The notes beneath the pieces were generated by a model that saw nothing but the letters and a program-made list of their open reading frames with translations, was not told the origin of the DNA and made no database searches. Both the position numbers and the translations under genes were made by a program. A DNA stretch of 64,000 nt from Lachancea kluyveri NRRL Y-12651 (taxonomy: Eukaryota; Ascomycota; Saccharomycetes; Saccharomycetales; Saccharomycetaceae): positions 1,489,623 to 1,553,622 of the forward strand of contig CM000694.1 in the NCBI GenBank assembly GCA_000149225.2, in the 5' to 3' direction. Below, one piece after another: positions 40,977 to 49,615 of this stretch (position 1 is its first letter; every line of letters starts with the position of its first letter).

Positions 40977-42959
40977 ATGCTACTGCTTCTACTACTTCCA
41001 TTACTTCAAATTGCGTCTGCATTTTATTTGCCAGGTGTAGCACCAACCACATACCATAAAGGTGATGAAATTCCCTTACTCGTCAATCATTTAACACCAT
41101 CAACCTATTTTCAACATGCCGACCAAGAGGGTCACACAATGTCTGGTGATAAAGAGAGATTTCTTTACTCTTATGATTACTACTACGACAAATTTCACTT
41201 CTGCAGACCCGAAAATTTGATTAAACAACCTGAATCACTAGGTTCTATTATATTCGGTGACAGAATTTATAACTCTCCTTTCGAATTAAACATGTTAGAA
41301 AACAAAACTTGTGTCCCGCTGTGTAAATCAGAAATTCCAAAGGACGACGCCAAATTTATCAACAAATTGATTAGGAATGGGTTTTTCCACAACTGGCTCG
41401 TTGATGGTCTTCCTGCTGCAAGAGAAATGCATGATGGAAGAACAAATTCGTACTTCTACGGTAACGGATTTGAGTTAGGATTTGTCGATGTAGTGGATAC
41501 AATTGAAGATCCAGACACAAAGAAAGTCTCTGAGTCAGACTACATCGAAATTGCTGATGCTGATAAAGAATTGAAGGAAAGATCTGCAAAACTTACAGAA
41601 TTATCATATTTTATCAACCATTTTGATATTAAAATTGAATATCATGACCGTGGCGAAGACAATTATCGTGTGGTTGGGGTTTCTGTCATTCCGGCTTCCA
41701 TCAAACGTGATTCCTCCGATTCGTGTGATACCGAAGGTGAACCTTTGGTCTTGTCCGAAGACGCTGACAATACCGTCCATTTCACTTACTCTGTATCATT
41801 TGTTCCTTCTCAGACCTTATGGGCAACAAGATGGGACAAATATTTGCACGTCTATGATCCTCAAATTCAGTGGTTTTCTTTGATCAGCTTCTCCCTAATT
41901 GTAATTCTATTGTCTTCGGTAATGGTCCATAGCTTGTTCCGTGCTTTGAAAAATGACTTATCTCGCTACAATGAGTTAAACTTGGATGACGAATTTCAGG
42001 AAGAGACAGGTTGGAAGCTTGTTCATGGTGATGTTTTCCGTACACCGGAGAGAACTATGTTGTTGTCAGTTCTAGTCGGTTCCGGAGCCCAATTGTTCTT
42101 AATGGCCGGCTTCACTATTTTATTCGCATTGTTAGGTTTATTATCGCCAAGTTCCCGTGGCTCTTTAACTACGGTGATGTTCATCCTTTACGCGTTATTT
42201 GGCTCATTTGGTTCTTACACTTCAATGGCTGTTTACAAGTTTTTCAACGGTCAAAATTGGAAACTAAACATGATTTTGACACCAATATTAATTCCTAGTA
42301 TGATATTTATTTCCATGCTTGGCCTGAACACCTTCCTCGTTTTTGTTCACTCATCGGGTGCAATTCCATTCGGAACCATGCTGGCTATTGTTGTTTTATG
42401 GTTTGTATTTTCAATTCCATTATCGGTCGCTGGTTCAATAATTTCACGTAAGAAATCGCAGTGGGATCGTCCAACAAACACAAACCAGATTGCTAGGCAA
42501 ATTCCATTTCAACCTTGGTACCTAAAAACTGTTCCAGCCTCTCTAATTGCCGGCACATTTCCTTTTGGTTCCATCGTTGTTGAGCTATATTTCATTTATT
42601 CAAGTTTGTGGTTCAACAAGATCTTTTACATGTTTGGCTTTCTATTCTTTTCATTTTTGTTGTTAACCTTGACTACTACCTTAGTCACTGTGTTGTTAAC
42701 TTATTACTCGCTATGTATGGAAAATTGGAAGTGGCAATGGAGAGGTTTTTGGATAGGTGGTGCCGGATGTGCCTTTTATGTTTTCGTACATGCAATCCTT
42801 TTCACAAAATTCAAATTAGGGGGATTGACAACCGTTGTGTTGTACTTGGGCTACTCTGTTGTAATCTCGGGTTTATGCTGCCTGATTACGGGTGCTGTGG
42901 GCTTTTTGAGCAGCTTGTGGTTTGTGAGAAAAATTTACGGGTCTATCAAAGTTGACTAG
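40977..42959 (+). CDS. EMP70: TM9-family endosomal/Golgi membrane protein
   Basis: This 660-residue nonaspanin (TM9SF) protein corresponds to the S. cerevisiae duplicate pair EMP70 (YLR083C) and TMN2 (YDR107C), here as one gene. Family members act in endosomal and Golgi sorting, copper homeostasis and adhesive growth. A signal peptide (MLLLLLLPLLQIASA) is followed by FYLPGVAPTTYHKGDEIPLLVNHL, the classic nonaspanin start. A lumenal domain of about 270 residues comes next, then nine hydrophobic spans from about residue 300. The C-terminus KIYGSIKVD is the family's COPI/Golgi-retention type tail. The name EMP70 rather than TMN2 is a convention; before the duplication the two are equivalent. Confidence 0.94.
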   Translation: MLLLLLLPLLQIASAFYLPGVAPTTYHKGDEIPLLVNHLTPSTYFQHADQEGHTMSGDKERFLYSYDYYYDKFHFCRPENLIKQPESLGSIIFGDRIYNSPFELNMLENKTCVPLCKSEIPKDDAKFINKLIRNGFFHNWLVDGLPAAREMHDGRTNSYFYGNGFELGFVDVVDTIEDPDTKKVSESDYIEIADADKELKERSAKLTELSYFINHFDIKIEYHDRGEDNYRVVGVSVIPASIKRDSSDSCDTEGEPLVLSEDADNTVHFTYSVSFVPSQTLWATRWDKYLHVYDPQIQWFSLISFSLIVILLSSVMVHSLFRALKNDLSRYNELNLDDEFQEETGWKLVHGDVFRTPERTMLLSVLVGSGAQLFLMAGFTILFALLGLLSPSSRGSLTTVMFILYALFGSFGSYTSMAVYKFFNGQNWKLNMILTPILIPSMIFISMLGLNTFLVFVHSSGAIPFGTMLAIVVLWFVFSIPLSVAGSIISRKKSQWDRPTNTNQIARQIPFQPWYLKTVPASLIAGTFPFGSIVVELYFIYSSLWFNKIFYMFGFLFFSFLLLTLTTTLVTVLLTYYSLCMENWKWQWRGFWIGGAGCAFYVFVHAILFTKFKLGGLTTVVLYLGYSVVISGLCCLITGAVGFLSSLWFVRKIYGSIKVD

Positions 42960-43294
42960 ATATTAGAACATCGAGAATATTTTTGTGATGAATTTGTTTG
43001 AAAGGACTCTCACACTTAAATGAAAATCATATTCTTCTCGCATAATTTTTCTGCGCTTCAAGTTATGATACGAATAAAAGTGAATTAATGCACAAACAAA
43101 AAAAAAAAAAAATGTATAGATAGTAAAGCAATAAATATCACACTATATTTACTTCCGGGCTATTTTTTGGAGAGTAATTTACCTATGGATTAATATCTCT
43201 ATAAATCTCCATACCCAGTTTTATCTTGTGTATCGCCAGATTACTTCTTTTTTTTTTACATGGTTTTTGAGAAATATGTGAATATTGGGACAAC
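42960..43294. other. Intergenic region between EMP70 and the solo LTR
   Basis: About 335 bases of AT-rich sequence with an A16 run near 43100. It holds the EMP70 3' UTR. I see no retrotransposon internal sequence bordering the LTR, so the LTR is a solo copy. Confidence 0.5.
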
Positions 43295-43589
43295 TGTTGA
43301 GATTCCATTTTTGGTTAAGGCTATAATAATTGGTATATGGTTATACTAGAAGCTCTCCTCGTCTTTCTAGGAATCCAGAAAAGGGAGTCGATAACTCTAT
43401 ATACAAATATTCTTCCTTTTATATGTTTCTGGTTCATTATCCTATTACATTATCAATCCTTGCGTTTCAGCTTCCACTAATTTAGATGACTGTTTCTCAT
43501 TCTTTATGTCACCTTATAACACCGTGTATGATAATATACTAGTAACACGAATACTAGTCGATGGTCGATAGTTGTATTTCGTTCCAACA
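43295..43589 (-). mobile_element. Solo LTR of a Ty1/copia (delta-like) retrotransposon
   Basis: Read on the minus strand this 295-base unit begins TGTTGGAAC and ends ATGGAATCTCAACA, so it has the TG...CA ends of an LTR. Its last bases contain the Gag start codon inside the LTR, as in Ty1 and Ty2. A block at about 43438-43475 is nearly identical to the S. cerevisiae Ty1 delta sequence as I recall it, and similarity runs along most of the element (for example the CACCGT, CTTCTAGT and TTAACC regions). Flanking five-base sequences (ACAAC and TGAGG) do not match, so the target-site duplication is lost or the solo arose by recombination between elements. No primer-binding site or coding remnant adjoins it. 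It ends 87 bases upstream of tRNA-Ile, the usual Ty1 target zone. Confidence 0.9.
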
Positions 43590-43676
43590 TGAGGTTATTC
43601 ATACCGTTCAGTGCTGCAGAATCTAGATAAACACTAATTTTGTATAGTCCTCCTATCGGTCTTAGGATAAGAAATT

Positions 43677-43750
43677 GGTCTCTTGGCCCAGTTGGTTAAG
43701 GCACCGTGCTAATAACGCGGGGATCAGCGGTTCGATCCCGCTAGAGACCA
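43677..43750 (+). tRNA. tRNA-Ile (anticodon AAU)
   Basis: The 74-base sequence folds as a cloverleaf. The acceptor strands GGTCTCT and AGAGACC pair, and the discriminator is A at 43750. The anticodon loop CTAATAA is at 43711-43717 with AAT at 43713-43715, and GGTTCGATCCC is the B box. There is no intron. As far as I can recall, it is identical to the S. cerevisiae tRNA-Ile(AAU). Confidence 0.98.
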
Positions 43751-43755
43751 TTTGA

Positions 43756-43760
43756 TTTTT
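43756..43760 (+). terminator. RNA polymerase III terminator of tRNA-Ile
   Basis: TTTTT begins six bases after the discriminator base, and a T6 run follows at 43763-43768. These are sufficient Pol III termination signals. Confidence 0.85.
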
Positions 43761-43917
43761 CCTTTTTTAAAAACATTAGTTGAAAATGTGAAGCCTCACG
43801 AGATAGGAGCTAATTAGGTCTCTTTTTTTTCCTTATCATTGCATTTTCTCTTGGTTCTGAACAATTGAACCTTATAAATTACTTAGCATATCAAAAAGGC
43901 GACAATTTCCCATAGAA

Positions 43918-44205
43918 ATGTCTAGTAGAACTATCGACAAGATTCCAGAGCAAAAAGCGAAGGCTGAAGCCTGTGCCACGGAAGAAAGCATATCAACCTC
44001 GAATATTAAAGCAGCAAGCTCTTCTGGAGACGATAATGCGGGCAATTTGTTGAAAGAAACTGAGCTATTGAGAGATACTTTGGACTTGCTACTAAATAAC
44101 TCTTTGGAACAGAGGAAGCTTTGTGATCAGCTAACTCAAGAGAATAAATATTTACAGGAGTACGTCGAAAATTTGATGTCATCAAGCAATGTGTTAGAAA
44201 AGTAA
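43918..44205 (+). CDS. SLO1: SCOC-like coiled-coil protein, Arl3-interacting
   Basis: This 95-residue protein ends in a coiled coil. Its last 45 residues, with LLKETELLRDTLDLLL and then LTQENKYLQEYVENLMSSSNVLE, closely follow the human SCOC coiled coil (LKSENQVLGQYIENLMSASSVF). S. cerevisiae SLO1 (YER180C-A) is described as a SCOC homologue that interacts with Arl3 in Golgi trafficking; by homology this gene should act there. SLO1 lies beside DMC1 and PDA1 in S. cerevisiae, and both of those occur within 10 kb here, which supports the name. The N-terminal 45 residues are polar and not conserved in any pattern I recognise. The ATG at 43918 is the only good start. Confidence 0.75.
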   Translation: MSSRTIDKIPEQKAKAEACATEESISTSNIKAASSSGDDNAGNLLKETELLRDTLDLLLNNSLEQRKLCDQLTQENKYLQEYVENLMSSSNVLEK

Positions 44206-44427
44206 GCTTCAATGAAATAACGAAACGCCGTTAAATACAGCTACTGTCTATTCCCGCATGCTTTTAGCTCAGAAATACGTGGTGTGTTTCTGTGTCGACG
44301 GTTTTACGACTATGGGATTCTCTATTCCATGTTTGTGTCTGCTTCACGAAGATTCTATAAACTGGATTGTATGCTGGAGTACTAGAAACTTCTTTTAAAC
44401 ACCTCAGTCAAAAAAAAAAATTCTGCA

Positions 44428-45378
44428 ATGAGTCAAATTTATGATTACCGAGACCGTCATCACTTGAAGTCATCACAAGACGAGAATGATTCTCAGCAGG
44501 GGAGAATTCCTATTTTTTACTCACCAGCAGCAGCTTTGAAACTACAGCCAGCAAACAATAACGTGTGTGCCACTTTAACCAATCATGAAATTGATTTGAA
44601 GCCATTGAACCAGAATAAACTTCCAAAAAATAAGCAAAAATTGCTAGATCCAGAGATACAGGATTTAGTAGAGTATTTGAGAAAGCCTGAGCCCATCTAC
44701 AAAAAAAAGACTTACTTTTCATTTGAAGAAGACAGTGATTTCCATGATTTGGGTCCGATTAACGAAAAATACATATCAGAATCGCCTCGGTTGAGGCCAG
44801 GGTATACTTTTTCTAACAAAGAAGAGTTTTTTGCTAAGTCATCTGTGCTAAGTCCTTCTTTCTTGCCTATTTCCGTGAAGCCACAAGGCCAAAAATTACT
44901 ATCTGATGATTCGAAACTAGACCTATCTATCTTGTCTAAATACACACCAAAGATTTTTGATGCGATGCCTCTTTTTCACGTACACAGATATGATCCAAGA
45001 GTTGATAAAGATGACTACGAAGGAAAGGTACTGGCAATGATTGAAGATGAGATGATGACTGATAGCAGTGACCGGTCTTTTGGCTTTGATCAGCATTTGG
45101 AATTACATGAAAAACGCCATACAACTAGGTGGTTCGATTATCCTATGTATTACCTTTTCGGAATCGATAGATCTGGCTATTTTGAATTGAAGGAGAGAAA
45201 AAAGCTCTTATACAATCATCCCTGGTCCAAATACGATCGCGCATCGTACGAGAATGTAGAAGAATATGAGGAACTAGATGAAGATACTGATCTCAGCGGC
45301 TCATCCTCCGAGGAGTCGCAAAGCTCTATCAATGATTTAGATACTTCTTCGAATATGTCATTAGATCGTTATTTATAA
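44428..45378 (+). CDS. SRL2: Srl2-like protein of unknown biochemical function
   Basis: This 316-residue protein has no domain I can name. It is rich in charged and aromatic residues, with a PxFYSPAAA motif near residue 30, a DPEIQDLVEYLRKPEP block near 75-90 and a strongly acidic, Ser-rich C-terminus (about 280-310). S. cerevisiae SRL2 (YLR082C) follows EMP70 (YLR083C) on the same strand, and this gene follows EMP70 on the same strand, so synteny and the N-terminal YDYxxxHHLK start suggest Srl2. In S. cerevisiae SRL2 was found as an overexpression suppressor of rad53 lethality; the mechanism is unknown. It is convergent with ARP10, with only 39 bases between stop codons. Confidence 0.62.
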   Translation: MSQIYDYRDRHHLKSSQDENDSQQGRIPIFYSPAAALKLQPANNNVCATLTNHEIDLKPLNQNKLPKNKQKLLDPEIQDLVEYLRKPEPIYKKKTYFSFEEDSDFHDLGPINEKYISESPRLRPGYTFSNKEEFFAKSSVLSPSFLPISVKPQGQKLLSDDSKLDLSILSKYTPKIFDAMPLFHVHRYDPRVDKDDYEGKVLAMIEDEMMTDSSDRSFGFDQHLELHEKRHTTRWFDYPMYYLFGIDRSGYFELKERKKLLYNHPWSKYDRASYENVEEYEELDEDTDLSGSSSEESQSSINDLDTSSNMSLDRYL

Positions 45379-45417
45379 TCTTTCGTCAATAGTATAAATG
45401 TGCAACCATACTTGTAA

Positions 45418-46353
45418 TTACTGGAATTTTAGCGATTGCCAATCGGGAATGGAGTCAATCCCGTTGAACTCATCTTGTGATAATTCCATTGCATCTGTTG
45501 CGCCTTTCATTAAGGCATGTACAGTGTATAAGCTTCCACCACACCATGGTCCTAAAGTGGTTATACCTTCGGCTCGTGGAAACTTGACCTTTACTTCCTT
45601 CAATAATTTCATTTTGAAACCCGGTATGTTCGAAGCTAGACCCGTTATCATTAAATGTGGGAATACACGTTTTTTGACGTCAACGGGCAAATCTTTTAAC
45701 GTTTTTAATACAACCTGGGATATGGGCAGTTCGTCATCGTCATATTCTAAGGGATCTTCGTCAAAATGGCCAATGGTCTTTTTTAAAAAACCATTTCGAA
45801 CTTCTTTGGTAATGCTTATTTCCCTATATTGAAAATCTTTATCACCCTCGCAGGCCATTATCTGGGGTACAAGTATGTCAAGATCCGTCCCCGGTGGTAA
45901 AATTTCTTTGAGGTTATCATAAAGAAATTTCCCTGCTTTATTGCTAATATGCGACCAGTTATCCAATATCCTCAAGTCCAATATGGGGACCACCGCTACG
46001 TATTCCCATCCAACGTCGATTACTAAGCCATCCTTGACGCCACTACTAAAACAAGTCATCAGCACATCCGGGACAAAAACTATGCTTGAAACAAGCAATC
46101 TCTTCAAAAGTACTTGGCATAAGAGCTCTTTACAGTTTAAGGGTAGTAGCACATTTTCTATGATAACTACTTTAGTAGACGATGGTGCAACCATCAACTC
46201 GTCATGATAGCACTTGTAAAACAGTCTCCACAAAAATTCTTCATCTTCCGCAGCACCAATCGGTATTAGTTTAGCATCTAGCGGTTCCGCATCGCCAGCC
46301 CTTCCAATTAGTATACTCCTAGAACCAAATTGAACTACTATCGGTATGTTCAT
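45418..46353 (-). CDS. ARP10: Actin-related protein Arp10 (dynactin)
   Basis: This 311-residue divergent actin-fold protein is orthologous to Arp10 (284 residues), the pointed-end component of the dynactin complex that supports dynein in nuclear positioning. The start IPIVVQFGSRSILIGRAGDAEP, the DVGWEYVAVVPILDLR loop near 118 and the C-terminal SQDEFNGIDSIPDWQSLKFQ agree with recalled Arp10 features. As usual for Arp10, the nucleotide-binding loops are degenerate. It is divergent from TMS1, with 148 bases between the two ATGs, as YDR106W and YDR105C are in S. cerevisiae. Confidence 0.9.
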   Translation of the reverse strand: MNIPIVVQFGSRSILIGRAGDAEPLDAKLIPIGAAEDEEFLWRLFYKCYHDELMVAPSSTKVVIIENVLLPLNCKELLCQVLLKRLLVSSIVFVPDVLMTCFSSGVKDGLVIDVGWEYVAVVPILDLRILDNWSHISNKAGKFLYDNLKEILPPGTDLDILVPQIMACEGDKDFQYREISITKEVRNGFLKKTIGHFDEDPLEYDDDELPISQVVLKTLKDLPVDVKKRVFPHLMITGLASNIPGFKMKLLKEVKVKFPRAEGITTLGPWCGGSLYTVHALMKGATDAMELSQDEFNGIDSIPDWQSLKFQ

Positions 46354-46501
46354 TGATTACTCATCCCGGTTTTAGTAGTCTTTCATAATTCGCGAAAGAC
46401 AGGGAGAGACGTTAGAAAAGATGTATGTTCCGGCATTTCCCAAGGTGTTTGCGAACGTTAACATAAGAAACGGCAAAACACAAAGGAGAAAAATATAAAA
46501 C

Positions 46502-47932
46502 ATGGGTGCCATCGTGTCTCTTCCTATTACCATGACAGGGTCCTTCCTTGCTTCCTGTCTTGGATCTTGCTGTTCTACAGCTATCTCAAAGTCCTTCCAA
46601 GGTGCTGTTGGTGGGTCCTCTTCACTATCCACACGGTTGGTCTATGCGATATGGTTGCTGTTGAACTCTCTGGTTTCTTGGATATCCATGTCTGCGAACA
46701 GGTCGATACTTTGGCCTGGCAAAACATGTACCGATAGCGGTGAGTGTGGGTTCTTTACGGTGCACAGGTTAAACTTTGCTCTAGGCTCCCTGCATCTGAT
46801 GCTCTCGTCAGTACTTGTCGGTGTTAAGTCCACAAATAATAAACGTGCTCAACTACAAAACTCATGGTGGTGGGCCAAAGCTTTGGTTTATTTGTTACTG
46901 GTCGTTGCTTCTTTCCTAATCCCCAACGAATTCTACATTTTCTACTCTAAATGGGTTTCGGTCCCTTCTGGTGCTTTGTTTATCCTAATTGGACTAATTC
47001 TGTTGGTAGATTTTGCTCACGAGTGGGCCGAGACTTGTATACAGCATGTTGAGTTGGAAGATGAGCATTCATCCTTCTGGAAGAAATTTCTAATTATCGG
47101 CACCAGTTCCATGTTTTTAGGGTCTGTTGTTATGACAATACTGATGTATTTCTTGTTTTGCCATGAAAATTGCAATATGAATAAAGTTGCTGTAACTGTT
47201 AATTTGATTTTGACGTTGTTAACAACCGTGACCTCAGTGCATCCAAAGGTCCAAGAATACAACCCGAAATGTGGCTTGGCCCAAAGCGCAATGGTTTCCG
47301 TTTATGGCACCTATTTGACAATGAGTGCCATGGCTTCTGAACCTGATGATAGACAATGCAACCCTCTAGTAAGATCGAATGGAACCCGTAGGGCAAGCGT
47401 TATTATAGGATCTTTGTTTACTTTTATCACCATCGCGTACACTACCACCAGAGCCGCAGCCAATTCGGCTTTCAACACATCGTCTGACCAACCAATTTAT
47501 CTAGGCGGCGATGACGAGATCGAATACGAGGGCATCGGTCAAAGTAGAAACCAACTGAGATTAGAGGCCATTAGGCAAGCAGTGGAGGAAGGCTCTTTAC
47601 CAGAAAGTGCATTGTACGATACGAGCTGGTTGGGCTCGCCTGCTCCTGCACAAGGAGAAGAAAATGGGAACGCAAACGATGATGAGCGTGTCTCTACAAG
47701 GTACGGCTATTCGCTTTTCCATATCATTTTTTTCTTAGCAACCCAGTGGATCGCTATTCTATTGACAATCAATGTGACGCAAGACGACGTTGGTGATTTC
47801 ATCCCCGTTGGTAGAACATATTTTTACTCTTGGGTCAAGATCATAAGTGCATGGATATGCTATGGGTTGTATGGCTGGACTTTGGTGGCACCAATGGCGA
47901 TGCCGGACCGATTTGAATATGACGGATATTAG
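46502..47932 (+). CDS. TMS1: SERINC-family membrane protein Tms1
   Basis: This 476-residue protein is the yeast SERINC family member Tms1 (473 residues). Ten or eleven hydrophobic spans are visible. The N-terminus (MGAIVSLPITMTGSFLASCLGSCC) and the conserved block near residues 290-320 (CNPLVRSNGTRRASVIIGSLFTF) are characteristic, as is the C-terminal YFYSWVKIISAWICYGLYGWTLVAP. Human SERINCs act as lipid scramblases; in yeast the protein is vacuolar and its role is poorly defined. It is convergent with DMC1 (97 bases between stops). Confidence 0.95.
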   Translation: MGAIVSLPITMTGSFLASCLGSCCSTAISKSFQGAVGGSSSLSTRLVYAIWLLLNSLVSWISMSANRSILWPGKTCTDSGECGFFTVHRLNFALGSLHLMLSSVLVGVKSTNNKRAQLQNSWWWAKALVYLLLVVASFLIPNEFYIFYSKWVSVPSGALFILIGLILLVDFAHEWAETCIQHVELEDEHSSFWKKFLIIGTSSMFLGSVVMTILMYFLFCHENCNMNKVAVTVNLILTLLTTVTSVHPKVQEYNPKCGLAQSAMVSVYGTYLTMSAMASEPDDRQCNPLVRSNGTRRASVIIGSLFTFITIAYTTTRAAANSAFNTSSDQPIYLGGDDEIEYEGIGQSRNQLRLEAIRQAVEEGSLPESALYDTSWLGSPAPAQGEENGNANDDERVSTRYGYSLFHIIFFLATQWIAILLTINVTQDDVGDFIPVGRTYFYSWVKIISAWICYGLYGWTLVAPMAMPDRFEYDGY

Positions 47933-48029
47933 ACATTTATTTAGTAAGCGAAAATGGTGAATAAATTAATTTAAAAGAAAGAAAGTGGTGGGGAAAAAAT
48001 CGCTGACAGGTACTCTCTTCAGCAGACGT

Positions 48030-49166
48030 TTAATCATCTGTATCGGTGATACCCTTCTCGCCAATAATGTAAACGCATTCCTTCTCTGGCATATCTGGAC
48101 TATCTTGCAATTTGGCTACTCTTTCCTCACCACGACCTTTTCTCAACAAGATCCTGGTAGCGCTCGCGTGGGCCAAAACGTGACCCCCGACGGGTTTTCT
48201 ACCATCAGCACTTGCGAATAATGCGGAGGCACCAGGATCAGATTGAACCTGGTTTGTCATGAATACGGCAATGTTGTACTCTTCTGCGATCCTGTTTAGG
48301 CGTGACAAATGCTGGTTCAACTTTTGCTGGCGTTCGTTCAACTCACCTCGACCGCAGTAATCGACTCTAAAGTTTGCCATAATTGAGTCCACAATCAACA
48401 ATCTATAGTCGCCAGACGATAATTCATGACCTAGCTGTTCTACTAGCTCCATCTGGTGCTCACTGTTCAATGCCCTTGCATACGAGACATTTTCCAAGCA
48501 AGCCTCTGGGTCCAAATCATACCTCGAAGCAATCTGTTTAATCCTTTCTGGGCGAAAGGTTCCTTCTGTGTCGACATATGCGACTTTGCCCTCACCTCCC
48601 CCTAGTTCACGGGGCAATTGAGCAGTAACGCATAGGGTATGCGATAGTTGGGTTTTTCCGCATCTGAATTCTCCAAACACCTCAGTAATACTCATAGTCA
48701 TAACCCCGCCACCTAGAATACTGTCCAGCTGTTTTGAACCAGTAGACAATGCAAACACACGCTTTCTTATATCCGCTTGTATGGTTGCAGGAATAAAACC
48801 CACCTGGATGATCTTTCCTGCAGCCTCTTTGATTTTCTCAACTTTTACCTCGCTCAAGCCTTTAATTTTTAATAAATTTCTTCTAGTAGTTGACAACACA
48901 GTCTTTAAATGTTGTTAGTAATCTGGAATCAGAAATAAAGAGGGAGACTGCCAATTCATGCTTTAAAAAATAAAAATAAAAAAAACGAATTGAACAAATA
49001 AGTGAGCAGATTAAAAGAGGGTATTCATCGTTCAGCATACGTTGACACTGTAAATCCCAGATGATTTGAGCTTTTGTAGATCAGAGGCATTGATACCATA
49101 ACTTTGTAATTCATCGACGTTGATCACAGAAGTTGTGGAAGATTCCAATTCTGTTTGTGTGGACAT
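48030..49166 (-). CDS. DMC1: Meiotic recombinase Dmc1 (spliced, two exons)
   Basis: Exon 1 (49041-49166, 42 codons, starting [10 protein letters not shown] and ending GIYSVN) joins exon 2 (48030-48902, starting [11 protein letters not shown]) in frame to give 332 residues, against 334 in S. cerevisiae. The product is the RecA/Rad51-family strand-exchange protein specific to meiosis. It has the helix-hairpin-helix N-terminal domain ([16 protein letters not shown]), Walker [10 protein letters not shown], Walker B LLIVDSI, and the Dmc1-type [12 protein letters not shown] loop. The S. cerevisiae gene carries an intron at the same codon boundary. Retention of DMC1 argues for a yeast with canonical meiosis. 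Its S. cerevisiae neighbour PDA1 is 4.4 kb away, beyond an inserted esterase gene and ARX1. Confidence 0.96.
48903..49040 (-). other. DMC1 spliceosomal intron (138 nt)
   Basis: The donor reads GTATGC, a variant of the usual GTATGT. The branch point TACTAAC lies about 15 bases before the acceptor, which reads AAAG followed by ACTGTG. Removing it joins the VN and TVL codons exactly as in known Dmc1. The branch-to-acceptor distance is short. Confidence 0.93.
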
Positions 49167-49176
49167 GGGCGGCTAA
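49167..49176. promoter_or_regulatory. URS1-like Ume6 site beside the DMC1 start
   Basis: GGGCGGCTAA on the plus strand (TTAGCCGCCC on the gene's strand) matches the URS1 core GGCGGC(T/A)A bound by Ume6 in early meiotic genes. It abuts the DMC1 ATG, whereas URS1 normally lies 100 bases or more upstream, so it may act from the 5' UTR or be chance. Confidence 0.5.
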
Positions 49177-49615
49177 CTTGTTTCTGATTTGTCTTTTATC
49201 CTTGTTGCTTTTCAAGTGAGATTTTTTTATGGTTGAAAGTACCTGGAAATATACTAGTGTTATACCTTAGGTATTTATGTCTTTTGGATTTTAACTACCT
49301 CCTTCAAATGTTGTATAGTTGTGGTATGCAGTTGGTGTGAAAAGTAAACTCCTTCGCTATTGCACCATTGATCATTATAACTTTTTTATAAAAACTAAAA
49401 AAAAAAATAAAAGGCATTCCCGAAGAAAATACGGTGTACTGATGTATTGGTGTCAGTCGTAGAAAAGCGGGAAAACAAGAACCGAACCATATAAGAGTAT
49501 CGTTTTCTTGCAATATGGAAAGGTTGTTCCCAGTAACAGGCAGTTACTAGCAATGTGTACTTATACATTTGGACTGAGAGAGAGGGAGGGGGGAGAGCTA
49601 GTTGCAGTACAGCGT
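49177..49615. other. Intergenic region upstream of DMC1
   Basis: About 440 bases between the DMC1 5' end and the 3' end of the esterase gene, both on the minus strand. It contains the DMC1 promoter and A/T runs. No other gene was seen. Confidence 0.5.

Noticed and set aside
45398-46207. Open frames on the plus strand across ARP10
   Set aside because: They are antisense shadows of the ARP10 coding region.
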